A stretch of DNA of 64,000 bases from Pacificibacter maritimus (GTDB taxonomy: Bacteria; Pseudomonadota; Alphaproteobacteria; Rhodobacterales; Rhodobacteraceae), in NCBI RefSeq assembly GCF_003814915.1, contig NZ_RKQK01000001.1:822031-886030 (forward strand), written 5' to 3'. Positions 25,554 through 36,595 of the stretch are shown piece after piece. Position 1 is the first letter of the stretch. Each line of letters starts with the position of its first letter. Made by a program: the position numbers and the translations under genes. Under the pieces are notes generated by a model that was given only the letters and a program-made list of their open reading frames with translations, searched no databases and had not been told where the DNA came from.

Positions 25554-28500
25554 TCAGAAATCCTCCCAGTCATCGCTAATCGTTACATCAGCTGCGCCAA
25601 CTACGGCATTCACGACCTCTTTCCTCAGTAGTGTTTTTTCAGAAGGAATTGGAGCAGTAGATTCGGATACATGCGCAGTAAAATCTGCTGATATGACGGT
25701 ATTTTCACCTTCATCTTCTTGCAAAGGTTTAGAGATGGAGAAGCGCGACGTTGTATCTGTGAGATTTTCTGCCTCACGTGTAAGAGCATGGCTTGCCGCA
25801 GTCGTTTCTTCAAACATGGCGGCATTTTGCTGCGTAACCTGATCAAGCTGGTTCACCGCTGCATTTATTTCAGCCAATCCGCTGGACTGTTCTCTGGAAG
25901 AAGAGGCAATTTCATTCACGTTGACTGCGATTTCGCTGACAGATTTCACAATGCCCTTAAGAGCATCGCCCGTCTCGCCCACGAGCCCGACACCACGTTT
26001 GACCAATGACCCAGATTTTGAAATGAGGTCATTGATTTCACGCGCAGCTTCTGAGGAACGTTGCGCAAGGGCGCGGACTTCGGAGGCTACGACAGCGAAA
26101 CCACGCCCTGCTTCACCCGCACGGGCGGCCTCGACACCAGCGTTGAGTGCCAAAAGATTGGTTTGGAATGCAATATCATCAATCACAGATGTGATTTTTG
26201 ATATTTGATTGGACGAATTTTCGATTTCGCTCATGGCTTCGACAGCCTCCTGCACGACCTCTCCAGAGGTCTCTGCATTCGACTTTGCAGTTTCAACCAT
26301 TTCACTGGCTTGATTGGCACCATCAGCCGCAGAACGCACGGATGATGTGAGCTCATCTAGAGCGGTCGCGGTTTCTTCGAGTGTTGCTGCTTGCTTTTCT
26401 GTGCGGCGCGATAAATCGTCTGCCGCATTGGAAATTTCACTCGCTTCTCCACGGATCATATCAGCATTTTCAACCACGCGGCTCATCGCATCCAGAAGGT
26501 TGGTCATGGCGACATTAAAGTCATTGCGCAGGGATTCATATTCTTGAGCAAAGGGATCAGTGATTTGGCTGGTCAGGTCTCCTTCAGCCAAGCGTTTTAG
26601 GCCAATACGCAATCCTTCAACCACTGTGTCTTGCTGCGCTTTCATGGTTTCTTGTTCGAGGCGGGATTGACGCAGCGCTCGCTCACTTTCAGTGATATCA
26701 TTGCCAAGCAGAATAATTCGAAACGGCTTTCCGTTCGCGTCTATGACTGGATTAAACGTGCCGTCTAGAATGGAATTTTCTCCTGCAGCCGATAAGATAT
26801 CGAACCGACCGCTCACGTTTTCACCGTTGAGTAAACGCGCCCAAACAGTGTCGGCGTTGCCAGTTGTCGAGGGGTCAAAATTGAGCACTTTACTATAGTT
26901 TTGACCGCAAAGCTGATCGCAAGATGTTTGGGTCATAGACGCAAAATTTTCATTGGCAATCAATAGGTCACCCTCTAGGCTGAATTCAGCTTTAGCTTGC
27001 GTGCTGTTGAGTGCGGCAATGACAGCTTCGCTTGTGCGGATATCTGTCACGTCCTGCCATTCCATAACACACCCAATTTGATTGCCAGCTTGGTCGATCA
27101 CAGCATTGATATTTAGAGAAAAGTATGTGTCCTCATATTTAATATCTTCAGCATATGGCAGTTGATTTGGATCGTTGAGAATGTCGCGAATATGTTGGGG
27201 ATGTTTGTGAAAGATATCGCTGCTCTGGCCGATAAGGTTGCTTGCGGAAAATTCAGGGTTCATCGCGGAAAATGTAGTTTCGTGATCGGACATCAAAGTA
27301 GAGGCAGCCGCATTCATATAGATGATATCGAATTTTTGATCGATAATCATCAAAGCAGCTGAGGAGCCTTCAAAGGCTGATCCTTTAAAGAGGCCGTCCT
27401 TGGTCGCGCGTTCCGCCTGTCCTAAAGCATCGCGAAACTCATCCAAGGCACTGGCGATCCCACCGATTTCATCGCCGCGGTCCGTACCCGACACTGGATC
27501 AGAATAGTTGCCAGCAGACACAGTCCGCATAGATTGTTCGACGCGAGTCAGTGGCCGAGAAATCGAACGTGAAATGAGATAACCAATTAGGGCAACAACA
27601 GCGATCATTATGAGGCCATCGACAATCATGCTGTCACGTAGCGCAAAAGCGGGTTTGAGGATTTCATGCACCGTTTGCTCAGTGATCAAGCCCCAACGCA
27701 CACCGTGAAAATCTACAAATCGGTAAGCGGCGATATTGTTGATGATCTCCCCTGTCATGGGGTTTTTCTCTTCCTGCATGAGCAAGCCAACCTCACCGCT
27801 AATCGCCTTTGTCGCCGCTTCGCTTGTGACTTTTCGCACCATAACTTGGTTGCCCGGACCGTGGATCGGATTGCTGCGTAGCAAGGCATCAGAACCAACG
27901 ATGTAAGCGTCACCCGTCTCACCCAGACCTGTGGGGCGCTGGAAGATAGAATCTATGTGTTGTGTCGGCATCTGAAAGGCGATCACGCCCTTTATACTGC
28001 CACGACGGTCCATGATCGGCGCGCCCAAAAATGCGGCAGGGTCTCCGCCAGATGGCGCATAGCTTTCGAAATCTTTGAAGGAAATTTCAACTGTCTCAGC
28101 AGACAATGAATTGCGTACCACCTCAGCGAGGCCACTGTTTTTGAAAGGGCCCTCTAAAAAGTTGGTGGCGAAGTCACGTTCTTTGAAAACAGAATAGACC
28201 AACTCGCCTTCGGGATTAAAAATGAAAACATCATAATAGCCATTTTCATCAACCAGTTTTTTGAAATACGAGTGATACAGTTTATGGACTTGACTATAGG
28301 CGGTCCCATCATCGGCAAATTCCAGTGCATCTTTTTCGCCAAATGGGTGTGGGTTGTCATCGATGTAGGTTTTTTGCAGATAGCTGGTTTGATCTTCCGA
28401 TATCGCATTCCAAGCCTCACCAAAACCGCGCACGGCCGATAAGATTGTGGGGTTGTTGGCTTGGCTTCGGATGTCGACATCAATGCCATCTAACCACACG

Positions 28501-28679
28501 CCAAGTTCAATAGCGCGGGCTTCACCGATGGTTTCTAGTGTTTTTTCAGCTTCCGCGAGCAAAGCATCGGAGGCTTGCCGATACGATACGAATCCAGATA
28601 CGCAAATGGCGAGCGCGGTTAAGCCAATCATTATTACTGGCAGTTTTTGCGCTAGTTTGATTTTTTTCAATATATTCAT
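25554..28679 (-). CDS. Transmembrane methyl-accepting chemotaxis protein with large sensor, PAS domains and CheR/CheB tether
   Basis: A 1041-residue receptor. TM1 is at about residues 12-33 ([22 protein letters not shown]). A periplasmic Cache-like sensor of about 300 residues follows, with [16 protein letters not shown] and [17 protein letters not shown]2 is around [18 protein letters not shown], then HAMP ([20 protein letters not shown]). Two PAS-like domains, a second HAMP-like helix ([20 protein letters not shown]) and the MA domain with [28 protein letters not shown] complete it. The last five residues, DWEDF, fit the xWxxF docking peptide for CheR/CheB. Start at 28679 is chosen from GGAG upstream. 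It heads the operon with cheB and cheD. Ligand unknown. Confidence 0.9.
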   Translation of the reverse strand: MNILKKIKLAQKLPVIMIGLTALAICVSGFVSYRQASDALLAEAEKTLETIGEARAIELGVWLDGIDVDIRSQANNPTILSAVRGFGEAWNAISEDQTSYLQKTYIDDNPHPFGEKDALEFADDGTAYSQVHKLYHSYFKKLVDENGYYDVFIFNPEGELVYSVFKERDFATNFLEGPFKNSGLAEVVRNSLSAETVEISFKDFESYAPSGGDPAAFLGAPIMDRRGSIKGVIAFQMPTQHIDSIFQRPTGLGETGDAYIVGSDALLRSNPIHGPGNQVMVRKVTSEAATKAISGEVGLLMQEEKNPMTGEIINNIAAYRFVDFHGVRWGLITEQTVHEILKPAFALRDSMIVDGLIMIAVVALIGYLISRSISRPLTRVEQSMRTVSAGNYSDPVSGTDRGDEIGGIASALDEFRDALGQAERATKDGLFKGSAFEGSSAALMIIDQKFDIIYMNAAASTLMSDHETTFSAMNPEFSASNLIGQSSDIFHKHPQHIRDILNDPNQLPYAEDIKYEDTYFSLNINAVIDQAGNQIGCVMEWQDVTDIRTSEAVIAALNSTQAKAEFSLEGDLLIANENFASMTQTSCDQLCGQNYSKVLNFDPSTTGNADTVWARLLNGENVSGRFDILSAAGENSILDGTFNPVIDANGKPFRIILLGNDITESERALRQSRLEQETMKAQQDTVVEGLRIGLKRLAEGDLTSQITDPFAQEYESLRNDFNVAMTNLLDAMSRVVENADMIRGEASEISNAADDLSRRTEKQAATLEETATALDELTSSVRSAADGANQASEMVETAKSNAETSGEVVQEAVEAMSEIENSSNQISKITSVIDDIAFQTNLLALNAGVEAARAGEAGRGFAVVASEVRALAQRSSEAAREINDLISKSGSLVKRGVGLVGETGDALKGIVKSVSEIAVNVNEIASSSREQSSGLAEINAAVNQLDQVTQQNAAMFEETTAASHALTREAENLTDTTSRFSISKPLQEDEGENTVISADFTAHVSESTAPIPSEKTLLRKEVVNAVVGAADVTISDDWEDF

Positions 28680-28904
28680 TGCATTCTCCACATCTCGCAA
28701 CCGTGCACTAGGATGTCTCACACATGTTCCAAACAAAACGAGCTGATCGGCTCGGATGTGTTGAGGAATGTCAGCAATGAATGAAGATTCGTTTAAGTCG
28801 TATCCGATTTAGCGATTTTATTGCGCGCCAATCTGGTGTCGTACCTGCCAATCTTACGATTTACATAGAGTGATGTGGTGTGGATTTGGGTGTGATTTCA
28901 ATGT

Positions 28905-28937
28905 AAAACGCGCGCCCTAGGTTATGCAGGGCGCGCG
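28905..28937 (-). terminator. Terminator of the bd-oxidase operon
   Basis: On the minus strand: CGCGCGCCCT, nine-base loop, AGGGCGCGCG, then TTTTA. It starts 5 bases after the small DUF2474-like gene. Confidence 0.88.
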
Positions 28938-28941
28938 AAAA

Positions 28942-29052
28942 TCAAACACCGATGACAGATCTAATTCCGTATGCGACCAGCCCCAAGATCAAGACGCTGA
29001 TCCCCCAGATGGCGACGAACCAGATGACTTTTTTCAACTTGGCAAAACGCAT
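28942..29052 (-). CDS. 36-residue DUF2474-like membrane peptide of the bd/CIO oxidase
   Basis: A short gene not found by length-limited callers. The product starts MRFAKLKKVIWFVAIW and continues GISVLILGLVAYGIRSVI: a basic N-terminus and one hydrophobic helix. Its ATG overlaps the cydB stop (TGATG), and a terminator follows directly, so it is the last gene of the oxidase operon. This matches the DUF2474 family of small proteins encoded after cyanide-insensitive oxidase genes, which play a part like CydX. The family call rests on position and pattern. Confidence 0.75.
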   Translation of the reverse strand: MRFAKLKKVIWFVAIWGISVLILGLVAYGIRSVIGV

Positions 29053-30053
29053 CAGTGGTAGCCCTCGTCAGGGTCAATTTTGCCACGAAAAACCCAATAA
29101 GCATAGGCTGTGTAGGCAAGAATGATCGGCACCAAAACCACTGTACCCACGAGAGCAAAAAGCAAGCTTTCATCGGGGGCGGCGGCTTCGACAATGGTGA
29201 GGCTGGGCGGGACAATATTTGGATAGAAACTGATCCCAATGCCGATAAAGCACAGCACGAACAACATCAAAGCTGCCAAGAAGGGTTGCAAGTCTTTGCC
29301 AGCTTTCAAGCCAGAAAACAAAGCCCAAGCACAGGAAATTACAGCCAAAGGCATGACGATACTCAAAGCGCTGCCAGGAAGGTTAAACCACCGCTGAAAG
29401 TAATCAGGGTTTTGAAACGGCGTGAGAATACTGACCAAGGCGATGAATGCCAAAGTCCCTATCCCCAGCCAGACGGAAAAACCTTGCATGCGTTGTTGTA
29501 ATTTATCCTCTGTTTTCAAGATGATCCATGTGGCTCCCAGCAGAGCATATCCGACAACGACAGCAACACCTGTGAGGATAGAAAAGCCTGTGAGCCAATC
29601 CCACCAACCGCCAGAATAAGCGCGATCAGTCACCTCGATCCCCTGCACAAGCGCCCCAAGAGCAATGCCTTGCATAAAAGCCGCAGTCACCGACCCGCCG
29701 AAAAACGCCCAATCCCACACAGGTTTCCAACGCTCCGTGCGCCAACGATATTCAAAAGCGACGCCGCGAAAGATCAAGGCCAAGAGCATCAAAATAATCG
29801 GCATATAAAGCGCTGGCATGATGACCGCATAAGCCAGTGGAAAAACCGCAAAAAGGCCACCACCGCCCAACACCAGCCATGTTTCATTGCCATCCCATAT
29901 CGGAGCAATCGAATTCATCATAGTGGATCGTTCACGTTCGGTTTTGGCAGTGCGAAACAAGATGCCCACCCCCAAATCAAATCCATCGAGGATCACATAG
30001 GTCAGGACGGCAAAGGCAATCACGCCAGCCCAAATAAAGGAAAGTTCAAACAT
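29052..30053 (-). CDS. cydB: Cytochrome bd/CIO ubiquinol oxidase subunit II
   Basis: A 333-residue membrane protein, subunit II of a bd-type quinol oxidase. It has FIWAGVIAFAVLTYVILDGFDLGVG at the N-terminus, the typical WDGNETWLVLGGGGLFAVFPLAYA (about residues 51-74), RGVAFEYR and, near the end, YTAYAYWVFRGKIDPDEGYH. With CydA it reduces oxygen to water using ubiquinol, without proton pumping. It overlaps the cydA stop by 8 bases and the small downstream gene by one base. Confidence 0.94.
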   Translation of the reverse strand: MFELSFIWAGVIAFAVLTYVILDGFDLGVGILFRTAKTERERSTMMNSIAPIWDGNETWLVLGGGGLFAVFPLAYAVIMPALYMPIILMLLALIFRGVAFEYRWRTERWKPVWDWAFFGGSVTAAFMQGIALGALVQGIEVTDRAYSGGWWDWLTGFSILTGVAVVVGYALLGATWIILKTEDKLQQRMQGFSVWLGIGTLAFIALVSILTPFQNPDYFQRWFNLPGSALSIVMPLAVISCAWALFSGLKAGKDLQPFLAALMLFVLCFIGIGISFYPNIVPPSLTIVEAAAPDESLLFALVGTVVLVPIILAYTAYAYWVFRGKIDPDEGYH

Positions 30054-31461
30054 CAGACGGCTCCTTTTTTGCCAAGTCTTGCGTTTTCGGCTGGGAAATA
30101 CCCGCAGTGCGGATTGGCCCGTCTTTCAAGCCCAAATGCGGTGTCGCAGCAGGCATGTTCATCATCCGTAGCAGATAGAAAGTCCCTGCCCCGAAGACAA
30201 AGAAATACACCACAATAAAGGCAATCAAAGATGCGGCGACCGCAGGCGCATCGACAGGCGCAAGGCTATCACTGGTGCGCAGCAAACCGTATACCGTAAA
30301 CGGCTGACGCCCCACTTCGGTTGTCACCCAGCCAGCAAGCACCGCCACGAAGCCCATGGGGCCCATTACAAATGACGCGCGGTGCAACCAAATGCCGTCA
30401 TACAAACGCCCGCGTATACGCCACAACAAGCTCCAAGCGCCCAGCCCCAGCATCGCGAATCCAAGTCCAACCATAACACGGAAACTCCAGAACACGATTT
30501 CAACAGGCGGTTGATCTTCAAGCGGAATCGTATCCAATCCATCCAGTGGTGCGTTTAGGTCGTGTTTCAGGATCAAGCTCGACAGTTTGGGAATTTCGAT
30601 CGCGTAATCAATGCGCTTTTCATCTGGATTTGGAATACCAAACAAAATCAAGGGCGCGCCGTCAGGGTGGCTATCATAGTGCCCTTCCATCGCCATGACT
30701 TTAGCGGGCTGGTGTTCCAATGTGTTCAACCCGTGCAGATCGCCCATAAAAATCTGCATCGGGGCGACAACCACCAACATCCACATGGCCATTGAAAACA
30801 TTTTGCGTGCTGGCTTATCCGCGGAATCGCGCATCAAATGCAGTGCGCCCGTCGCGCCCACCACCAAGGCTGTGGTCAAATAAGCTGCCAAAACCATATG
30901 CACTAAGCGGTATGGGAAAGAGGGATTGAAGACGATTTTAAACCAGTCTTCAGGCACGAATTGACCAAGTTCGTTGATGCTGTAACCTGCTGGTGTCTGC
31001 ATCCATGAATTGACCGATAAAATCCAAGTGGCGGACATCAAAGTGCCAAAAGCGACCATTGCAGTGGCGAACATGTGCAATTTGTCCCCCACACGTTTGC
31101 GGCCAAACAGCATGATGCCCAAAAATCCTGCTTCTAAAAAGAAGGCCGAGAGCACCTCATAGGCCATCAAGGGCCCGAGCACGGGGCCGGTTTTGTCTGA
31201 GAAGACCGACCAGTTTGTGCCGAATTGATAGGACATCACAATGCCCGAGACGACCCCCATCCCGAAGGCCACGGCAAAGATTTTTTTCCAGTAGTTAAAC
31301 AGGGTCAGATAAGTCTGCCGCCCCGTGCGCAGCCATAAAGCGTTTAAAACCGCCAAATAGCTGGCCAATCCGATGGAAAAGGCGGGAAAAATAATGTGAA
31401 AAGACACGGTGAATGCAAATTGCATACGTGCCAATGTTTCTGCGGTAAAGCTGTCGAACAT
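30046..31461 (-). CDS. cydA: Cytochrome bd ubiquinol oxidase subunit I, cyanide-insensitive (CIO) type
   Basis: Haem-carrying subunit I, 471 residues when started at MFDSFTAETLARMQFAFT (31461; AGGGA upstream). A longer frame to 31626 lacks membrane-protein character and is not used. Conserved parts: the haem-b595 His in TVSFHIIFPAFSIG, GRQPFTVYGLLRTSDS near the C-terminus, and a short Q-loop, which with the total length points to the CIO subfamily (cioA) rather than long-loop E. coli CydA. Used at low oxygen or under stress on the main oxidases. First gene of the operon cydA-cydB-small gene. Confidence 0.92.
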   Translation of the reverse strand: MFDSFTAETLARMQFAFTVSFHIIFPAFSIGLASYLAVLNALWLRTGRQTYLTLFNYWKKIFAVAFGMGVVSGIVMSYQFGTNWSVFSDKTGPVLGPLMAYEVLSAFFLEAGFLGIMLFGRKRVGDKLHMFATAMVAFGTLMSATWILSVNSWMQTPAGYSINELGQFVPEDWFKIVFNPSFPYRLVHMVLAAYLTTALVVGATGALHLMRDSADKPARKMFSMAMWMLVVVAPMQIFMGDLHGLNTLEHQPAKVMAMEGHYDSHPDGAPLILFGIPNPDEKRIDYAIEIPKLSSLILKHDLNAPLDGLDTIPLEDQPPVEIVFWSFRVMVGLGFAMLGLGAWSLLWRIRGRLYDGIWLHRASFVMGPMGFVAVLAGWVTTEVGRQPFTVYGLLRTSDSLAPVDAPAVAASLIAFIVVYFFVFGAGTFYLLRMMNMPAATPHLGLKDGPIRTAGISQPKTQDLAKKEPSDV

Positions 31462-31680
31462 AGCATTATCCCTTGGCCATAGGCCTTGTTTGTCACGGCC
31501 GCGCATCCCTGAGCGGCCCAAATAGCCTTTCACCCAAATCGGCAAAAAGCTGCTTTGTGCGGATAAAACTAGACCGTGGGGGCAAACATGCAATGCGACA
31601 TTCATGGCCCTGCGACCAAACTGCACATTGAAATTGCCACGTCTTGCGGATTTCCAGCGTTTTCAAGGGATTACAATGCA

Positions 31681-31713
31681 GATACACCGCGCATACAATC
31701 TGCGCAGTGTATC
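31681..31713 (-). terminator. Hairpin after xylA, likely end of the xyl operon
   Basis: 13-base arms GATACACCGCGCA (31681-31693) and TGCGCAGTGTATC (31701-31713) pair at 12 of 13 positions, with a 7-base loop. It sits 9 bases after the xylA stop on the minus strand. There is no clear T-tract. Confidence 0.6.
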
Positions 31714-31722
31714 ATGATCAAT

Positions 31723-33024
31723 CTACAGGTATCTGTTGACCAAGTTTTCCAGACGTTCTTGGCGTCCAGATTTGGGTTGAGGATTGATATTTTCCGCCAC
31801 AACGCGGTCGTGCACCGTGGTCAAATCATCTTTCATCAAGGCCTTGCCTGCATCCGTGTCCCAGCCTGCATAACGCGCATCGCGGGCAGCTTCGAGTTTG
31901 CCATCTTCCAGCATGGCCGCCGCAGCTTTCAATCCTGCCGCGCAGGCATCCATGCCACCGACATGGGCTAGAATTAGGTCTTCTGCATCTAGAGATTGGC
32001 GGCGCAGTTTTGAATCGAAGTTTGTGCCACCGGTTTTAAAACCACCTGCGCGTAGAACTTCGTAATAGGCTAAAGCCATCTCAGGCACATTGTTCGGGAA
32101 TTGATCCGTATCCCAGCCCGATTGATAATCATTGCGGTTCATATCAATCGATCCAAGAATGCCCAATTCGCGCGCCATGGCCAATTCATGTTCAAATGAA
32201 TGGCCCGCCAAAATCGCATGCCCCTGTTCGATGTTGAGTTTTACTTCGTTTTCCAGACCGAAGTCTTTCAAAAATCCGTAGACAGTCGCAACATCGTAAT
32301 CATATTGATGTTTTGTTGGCTCTTGCGGCTTGGGTTCGATCAAGATCGTGCCTTTATAGCCCATCTTATGTTTGTAATCGACGACCATCTGCAACATACG
32401 GCCCGCTTGTTGGCGTTCACGGCCCATATCGGTATTGAGCAAGGTCTCATAGCCTTCGCGACCGCCCCAAAGCACATAGTTTTCACCACCCAATTTCATT
32501 GTGGCATCCATGCAGGTTTTGATCGTCGCGGCAGAAAAGGCAAAGACATCGGGATCAGGGTTTGTCGCAGCCCCTGACATAAACCGTTTGTGCGAAAACA
32601 GATTGGCCGTGCCCCACAACAGCTTTACACCTGTGGTTTCCATTTTCTCAGCGATGTAATCGACCATCACCGCAAGGTTTTTAGTATTTTCTGCAAAATC
32701 CGCCCCTTCTGGGCGCATATCCGCATCGTGAAAACAAAAATACGGCACATCCAAAATTTTAAACATGTCGAAAGCCACGTCTGCTTTCATTTTGGCCAAA
32801 TCCAATGTGTCGCCAAACCATGGTCGATCCAGTGTTTCCCCTCCAAAGGGGTCTGTGCCCGGCCATGCGAATGAATGCCAATAAGCCGCCGCGAAACGCA
32901 AATGATCTTTCATGGGTTTGCCCATGATCATTTCATCAGGATTGTAATGGCGAAAGGCAAATTCGTTATCGCTGTCTGGGCCTTCGTATTTAATGGCAGG
33001 AATGCCTTTGAAAAAATCGGTCAT
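31723..33024 (-). CDS. xylA: Xylose isomerase
   Basis: A 433-residue metal-dependent isomerase that converts D-xylose to D-xylulose. It is a long-type (class II) enzyme by length and by [12 protein letters not shown] (about residues 97-108), [17 protein letters not shown], the metal-binding [18 protein letters not shown] and [18 protein letters not shown]. It starts 1 base after the xylB stop, the last gene of the xylose operon. Confidence 0.97.
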   Translation of the reverse strand: MTDFFKGIPAIKYEGPDSDNEFAFRHYNPDEMIMGKPMKDHLRFAAAYWHSFAWPGTDPFGGETLDRPWFGDTLDLAKMKADVAFDMFKILDVPYFCFHDADMRPEGADFAENTKNLAVMVDYIAEKMETTGVKLLWGTANLFSHKRFMSGAATNPDPDVFAFSAATIKTCMDATMKLGGENYVLWGGREGYETLLNTDMGRERQQAGRMLQMVVDYKHKMGYKGTILIEPKPQEPTKHQYDYDVATVYGFLKDFGLENEVKLNIEQGHAILAGHSFEHELAMARELGILGSIDMNRNDYQSGWDTDQFPNNVPEMALAYYEVLRAGGFKTGGTNFDSKLRRQSLDAEDLILAHVGGMDACAAGLKAAAAMLEDGKLEAARDARYAGWDTDAGKALMKDDLTTVHDRVVAENINPQPKSGRQERLENLVNRYL

Positions 33025-33025
33025 C

Positions 33026-34465
33026 TTAAAGATCCTTTAGTACGGAATATGCGGCGCGGTAACGGGCCTGCGTGTCGTGGAAAGCTGGCATCAACTGCGT
33101 ATCGGGTTGGATGGTTTTCAAAATCGGAGGCATGGTGGCAATCTCTATTGTGCGCCCAGTTACAGCCATCATCCCAAGGCGTGCAGCACCAAGGGCTGCG
33201 CCAAAATCACCGTCTTTAGGCACCTGCAAAGGCAGTGCCAAAGTGGTGGCGATCACTTGCAACCAATAGTCAGATTTTGCGCCCCCACCGATCGCAAGTG
33301 CGCTTTGAATTTCAGTCCCAGTGGAATGCAAAGCCGCCTGACAATCACCAAAGGCAAAGGCGACGCCTTCAAGCACAGCGCGCGTGGCTTGTTTGATGTC
33401 AGTGGATGTGTCGAGATGCAAAAACTGCCCCCGAATTTTGGCGTCATTATGGGGCGTGCGTTCACCGCTGATGTAGGGCAAAAACAACGTACGACTTGGC
33501 GCGCGCAAATCCCCCAAATCAGCGGTCAACTCAGAAGCGGGCGTGCCCGTGAGTTGACTTAGCCATTGCAAAGCATCCGTGGCGGCCAAAATCACACCCA
33601 TCTGATGCCACGTGTCAGGCAAAGCGTGACAAAATGTATGAACAGCACTGGCCGCATCGGGACGGTAAGCATCACATGCGGCAAACAAAACGCCAGAGGT
33701 GCCCAGCGATAAAAAGGCATCGCCCTTTTTCACCACACCCGCGCCGATTGCCGAGGCTGCGTTATCACCGCCCCCGCCCGCAACGATCACGCCTTTGGGC
33801 AATCCCCAAGTTTGAGCAAGTGCATCGCGCAGCTGAGCTGAAGCCGCGCATCCTTCAACCAATCGCGGCATCTGTTCGCGGGTTAATCCCGTGGCGGCCA
33901 GCAGATCATCAGACCAATCACGCTTGGCCACATCCAGCCAGCTTGTGCCAGCTGCGTCAGACATTTCCGCCACATAATCCCCTGTCAGGATCAGTCGCAA
34001 ATAGTCTTTGGGCAACAAAACTTTTGCCACTTTGGCAAAAATATCCGGCTCGTTATTTTGTACCCAAACGAGCTTTGGCGCCGTAAAGCCCGCAAAGACG
34101 ATATTGCCCGTAAGATCGCGAAACTGAGGGTCTGAATCCAGTTTTGCAGCCTCGGCAGAGGCGCGGGTGTCATTCCACAAAATACAAGGCCGCAAAACCT
34201 GATCATCGGCATCAAGCAAGGTCGCCCCATGCATGTGACCCGACAGACCAATTCCGCGCACAGAAGATAAATCTGCCTTTGTTTGAAGCGCTTGCATGGC
34301 AAGATTCAAAGCATCGCCCCATTGGCTTGGGTGTTGCTCTGACCACCCCGCCGCACCGCGTGACACGGTAAGCGGTACGGCGTGTTCGGCCAAAATACTT
34401 TGGTTCTCGTCCATTAAAATCGCTTTTAAGGACGACGTGCCAAGATCCAATCCAATATAAGTCAT
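33026..34465 (-). CDS. xylB: Xylulokinase
   Basis: A 479-residue FGGY-family kinase that phosphorylates D-xylulose to xylulose 5-phosphate for the pentose phosphate pathway. Motifs: [17 protein letters not shown] at the N-terminus (phosphate-binding), [43 protein letters not shown] and [16 protein letters not shown]. It overlaps the ATPase gene upstream by 4 bases (ATGA) and abuts xylA, so all are one transcript. Confidence 0.96.
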   Translation of the reverse strand: MTYIGLDLGTSSLKAILMDENQSILAEHAVPLTVSRGAAGWSEQHPSQWGDALNLAMQALQTKADLSSVRGIGLSGHMHGATLLDADDQVLRPCILWNDTRASAEAAKLDSDPQFRDLTGNIVFAGFTAPKLVWVQNNEPDIFAKVAKVLLPKDYLRLILTGDYVAEMSDAAGTSWLDVAKRDWSDDLLAATGLTREQMPRLVEGCAASAQLRDALAQTWGLPKGVIVAGGGGDNAASAIGAGVVKKGDAFLSLGTSGVLFAACDAYRPDAASAVHTFCHALPDTWHQMGVILAATDALQWLSQLTGTPASELTADLGDLRAPSRTLFLPYISGERTPHNDAKIRGQFLHLDTSTDIKQATRAVLEGVAFAFGDCQAALHSTGTEIQSALAIGGGAKSDYWLQVIATTLALPLQVPKDGDFGAALGAARLGMMAVTGRTIEIATMPPILKTIQPDTQLMPAFHDTQARYRAAYSVLKDL

Positions 34466-35211
34466 GTCTTAGCCTTTGGATTTTTACCCAAGATAATCAT
34501 CGATAGAATGTCATCTTCGGTCACATCCTCAACGCGCTCGGACCCAATCATCTGACCGTTTTTCATCACGGCCACGCGGTCGCATAATTCCATCATTTCA
34601 CGGGTGTCATGGCTGATGAGAAAGATCCCTAAACCTTGTTTTTTCAACTCACCGATCAATTCGGCGACCATGGCCGTTTCATGCACCCCCAAGGCCGCAG
34701 TCGGTTCATCCATGATCAGAATTTTGGCGTTGAAATAGACAGCACGCGCAATGGCAACGGATTGGCGCTGACCACCTGACAAAGCTGACACGGGTTCTTT
34801 AAGCTTTTTGAAATTCGGATTGAGCCGCGCCATAATTTTGCGGGTTTCTGCTTCCATTTTCCCATCATCAAGCAGACCGAACTTTGTGGTCAATTCACGC
34901 CCCAAAAACAGGTTTGACGCCGCATCAAGATTGTCCGCCAAAGCAAGGGTCTGATATATCGTTTCAATGTTGTAATCACGACTGTCCGCAGGCGAATTGA
35001 TGGTGGCGCGCGTCCCTTCGATCCAGATTTCACCTGCATCCATTTTATAGGCGCCTGACAGCATTTTGATCAGTGTAGATTTACCCGCACCGTTATGCCC
35101 CAAAAGCCCCACGACTTCGCCAGCGTGCAATTCAATGCTTACATCATCAACCGCCCGCACACCGCCAAAAGCGATAGAGACGTTCTTCATTTCAACCAGT
35201 GGAGTGCTCAT
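34462..35211 (-). CDS. xylG: Xylose ABC transporter ATPase, single-domain form
   Basis: A 249-residue ATPase with one ABC domain: Walker A GLLGHNGAGKSTLIKML (about residues 34-50), signature ALSGGQRQSVAIARAVY, Walker B ILIMDEPTAALG, H-loop FLISHDTREMM. E. coli XylG carries two fused ABC domains of about 500 residues in total; here only one is encoded, so the working form should be a homodimer, as in FrcA-type transporters. It powers xylose import with XylF and XylH. It overlaps xylH and xylB by 4 bases each. Confidence 0.9.
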   Translation of the reverse strand: MSTPLVEMKNVSIAFGGVRAVDDVSIELHAGEVVGLLGHNGAGKSTLIKMLSGAYKMDAGEIWIEGTRATINSPADSRDYNIETIYQTLALADNLDAASNLFLGRELTTKFGLLDDGKMEAETRKIMARLNPNFKKLKEPVSALSGGQRQSVAIARAVYFNAKILIMDEPTAALGVHETAMVAELIGELKKQGLGIFLISHDTREMMELCDRVAVMKNGQMIGSERVEDVTEDDILSMIILGKNPKAKT

Positions 35212-36503
35212 AGTTTTGCTCCCATGCGCTTACGGTATTGAATGTCGATCCAGACGGCGAGCACAAGAACGGCGCCCACAACGATGTTTTGATAGGGCGC
35301 ATCGACCCCGACCATCGCCATGCCTGACTGCAAAGACTGCATAATTAAGGCCCCTATGATGGCCCCGTAGATTGTACCGATACCGCCAGACAATGCCGTA
35401 CCGCCGATCACTGCGGCCGCAATCACCCGCAATTCGTCAAGCGTGCCGATATCATTGGTGTGATAGCCCAAACGCGCTGACGCAACGATGCCAGCAAGAG
35501 CAGAAAGAACACCGACCATCGCAAAGATTTTCACAGTTAAAAGACGCGTGTTGATGCCAGAGAGTTGCGCCGCATCAGGATTACCGCCCGTCGCAAAGAT
35601 ATATCGACCAAGGCGCGTACGGCGCGCAATTACAGTCATCACAATCGCAACAACACTGAGTAAAAGGACGGAATAGGGCAAGCCATATGCGGCGGTGCAC
35701 CCCTCTGCGGTCGCGCAACCAAAGAGCTCGGGATTGCGCGCGATGACACGCGATGGCACGGAATAGGCGTTAAGAATGGCAACAAAACCAAGGATTGCGC
35801 CTGCTGTCAGGGTCATTACGACAGCTTCAGCCCAAATCGGTTTTACTGTAAATCCATGTGCTACCTTATTACGGCGTGCGGACCAAAGGCCAAACACAGC
35901 AGCCAAGCTGGCCACAAGCCCGACGATCCAGCTCCAAAAGACACCCAAAGTGCCGCCGATGCCGCCAAATAGAATGTATGTCTGATCAAGTGGACCGATG
36001 GTCGCCCCATCTGTCATCCACCAACCGACATTGCGCCAAATCAGCAAGCCGCCAAGGGTTACGATAAAAGCGGGAATTCCTTGATATCCAATCAACCAGC
36101 CCTGCCCAGCCCCGATTGCGGCGCCAGTGATCAACCCTGCAGCAATCGCAATCCAAGGGATCAAGGGATGCCCCAATTCCAAACCAACAATATTTGGCAA
36201 CCACTGTGTTTGGGTCATCGCCATGACGGCGGTACATGTGGCCAAGAGTGCGCCAACAGACAAATCAATGTGGCGGGTGACAATCACAAAAACCATTCCA
36301 GTGGCCATGATGGCGACCGACACGGTTTGGATGGTCAGGTTAAAGATATTGCGCGGTGTCAAAAAACGCCCGTCTGTCAATATGTTAAACACGATACATA
36401 CGGCGAAAAACGAACCAATCATCCCAAGCAGGCGCATATCCACTTGTAAGGTCTGCGCAAGGCTACGTTTGGGGTGTGGTGTGGTGGGGCTGTGGTCAGA
36501 CAC
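35208..36503 (-). CDS. xylH: Xylose ABC transporter permease
   Basis: A 431-residue inner-membrane permease of the ribose/xylose class with about ten hydrophobic segments. Family marks: GMVFVIVTRHIDLSVG (about residues 69-84), IPAFIVTLGGLLIWRNVGWW, and TGGNPDAAQLSGINTRLL and ALSGGIGTIYGAIIGALIMQ near the end. The start codon is GTG with GGAGGCAGACC upstream. It is separated from xylF by 154 bases containing a hairpin. Confidence 0.93.
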   Translation of the reverse strand: MSDHSPTTPHPKRSLAQTLQVDMRLLGMIGSFFAVCIVFNILTDGRFLTPRNIFNLTIQTVSVAIMATGMVFVIVTRHIDLSVGALLATCTAVMAMTQTQWLPNIVGLELGHPLIPWIAIAAGLITGAAIGAGQGWLIGYQGIPAFIVTLGGLLIWRNVGWWMTDGATIGPLDQTYILFGGIGGTLGVFWSWIVGLVASLAAVFGLWSARRNKVAHGFTVKPIWAEAVVMTLTAGAILGFVAILNAYSVPSRVIARNPELFGCATAEGCTAAYGLPYSVLLLSVVAIVMTVIARRTRLGRYIFATGGNPDAAQLSGINTRLLTVKIFAMVGVLSALAGIVASARLGYHTNDIGTLDELRVIAAAVIGGTALSGGIGTIYGAIIGALIMQSLQSGMAMVGVDAPYQNIVVGAVLVLAVWIDIQYRKRMGAKL

Positions 36504-36595
36504 GGTCTGCCTCCATCAAAAATCACAGTAATCAGGCATGTTTTTTGCACCAGTTAATCTGGACGCAAAAAAACGAGATCACATTTGGGATGTGC

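Noticed and set aside
31462-31626. N-terminal extension of cydA in the same frame
   Set aside because: The extra 55 residues are not membrane-like, and the CydA family begins with the FDSFTAETLARMQF block that has its own ribosome site.
31709-31722. FNR-like TTGAT-N4-ATACA on the cydA strand
   Set aside because: The second half-site does not match ATCAA, and it lies about 250 bases upstream of cydA overlapping the xylA hairpin.
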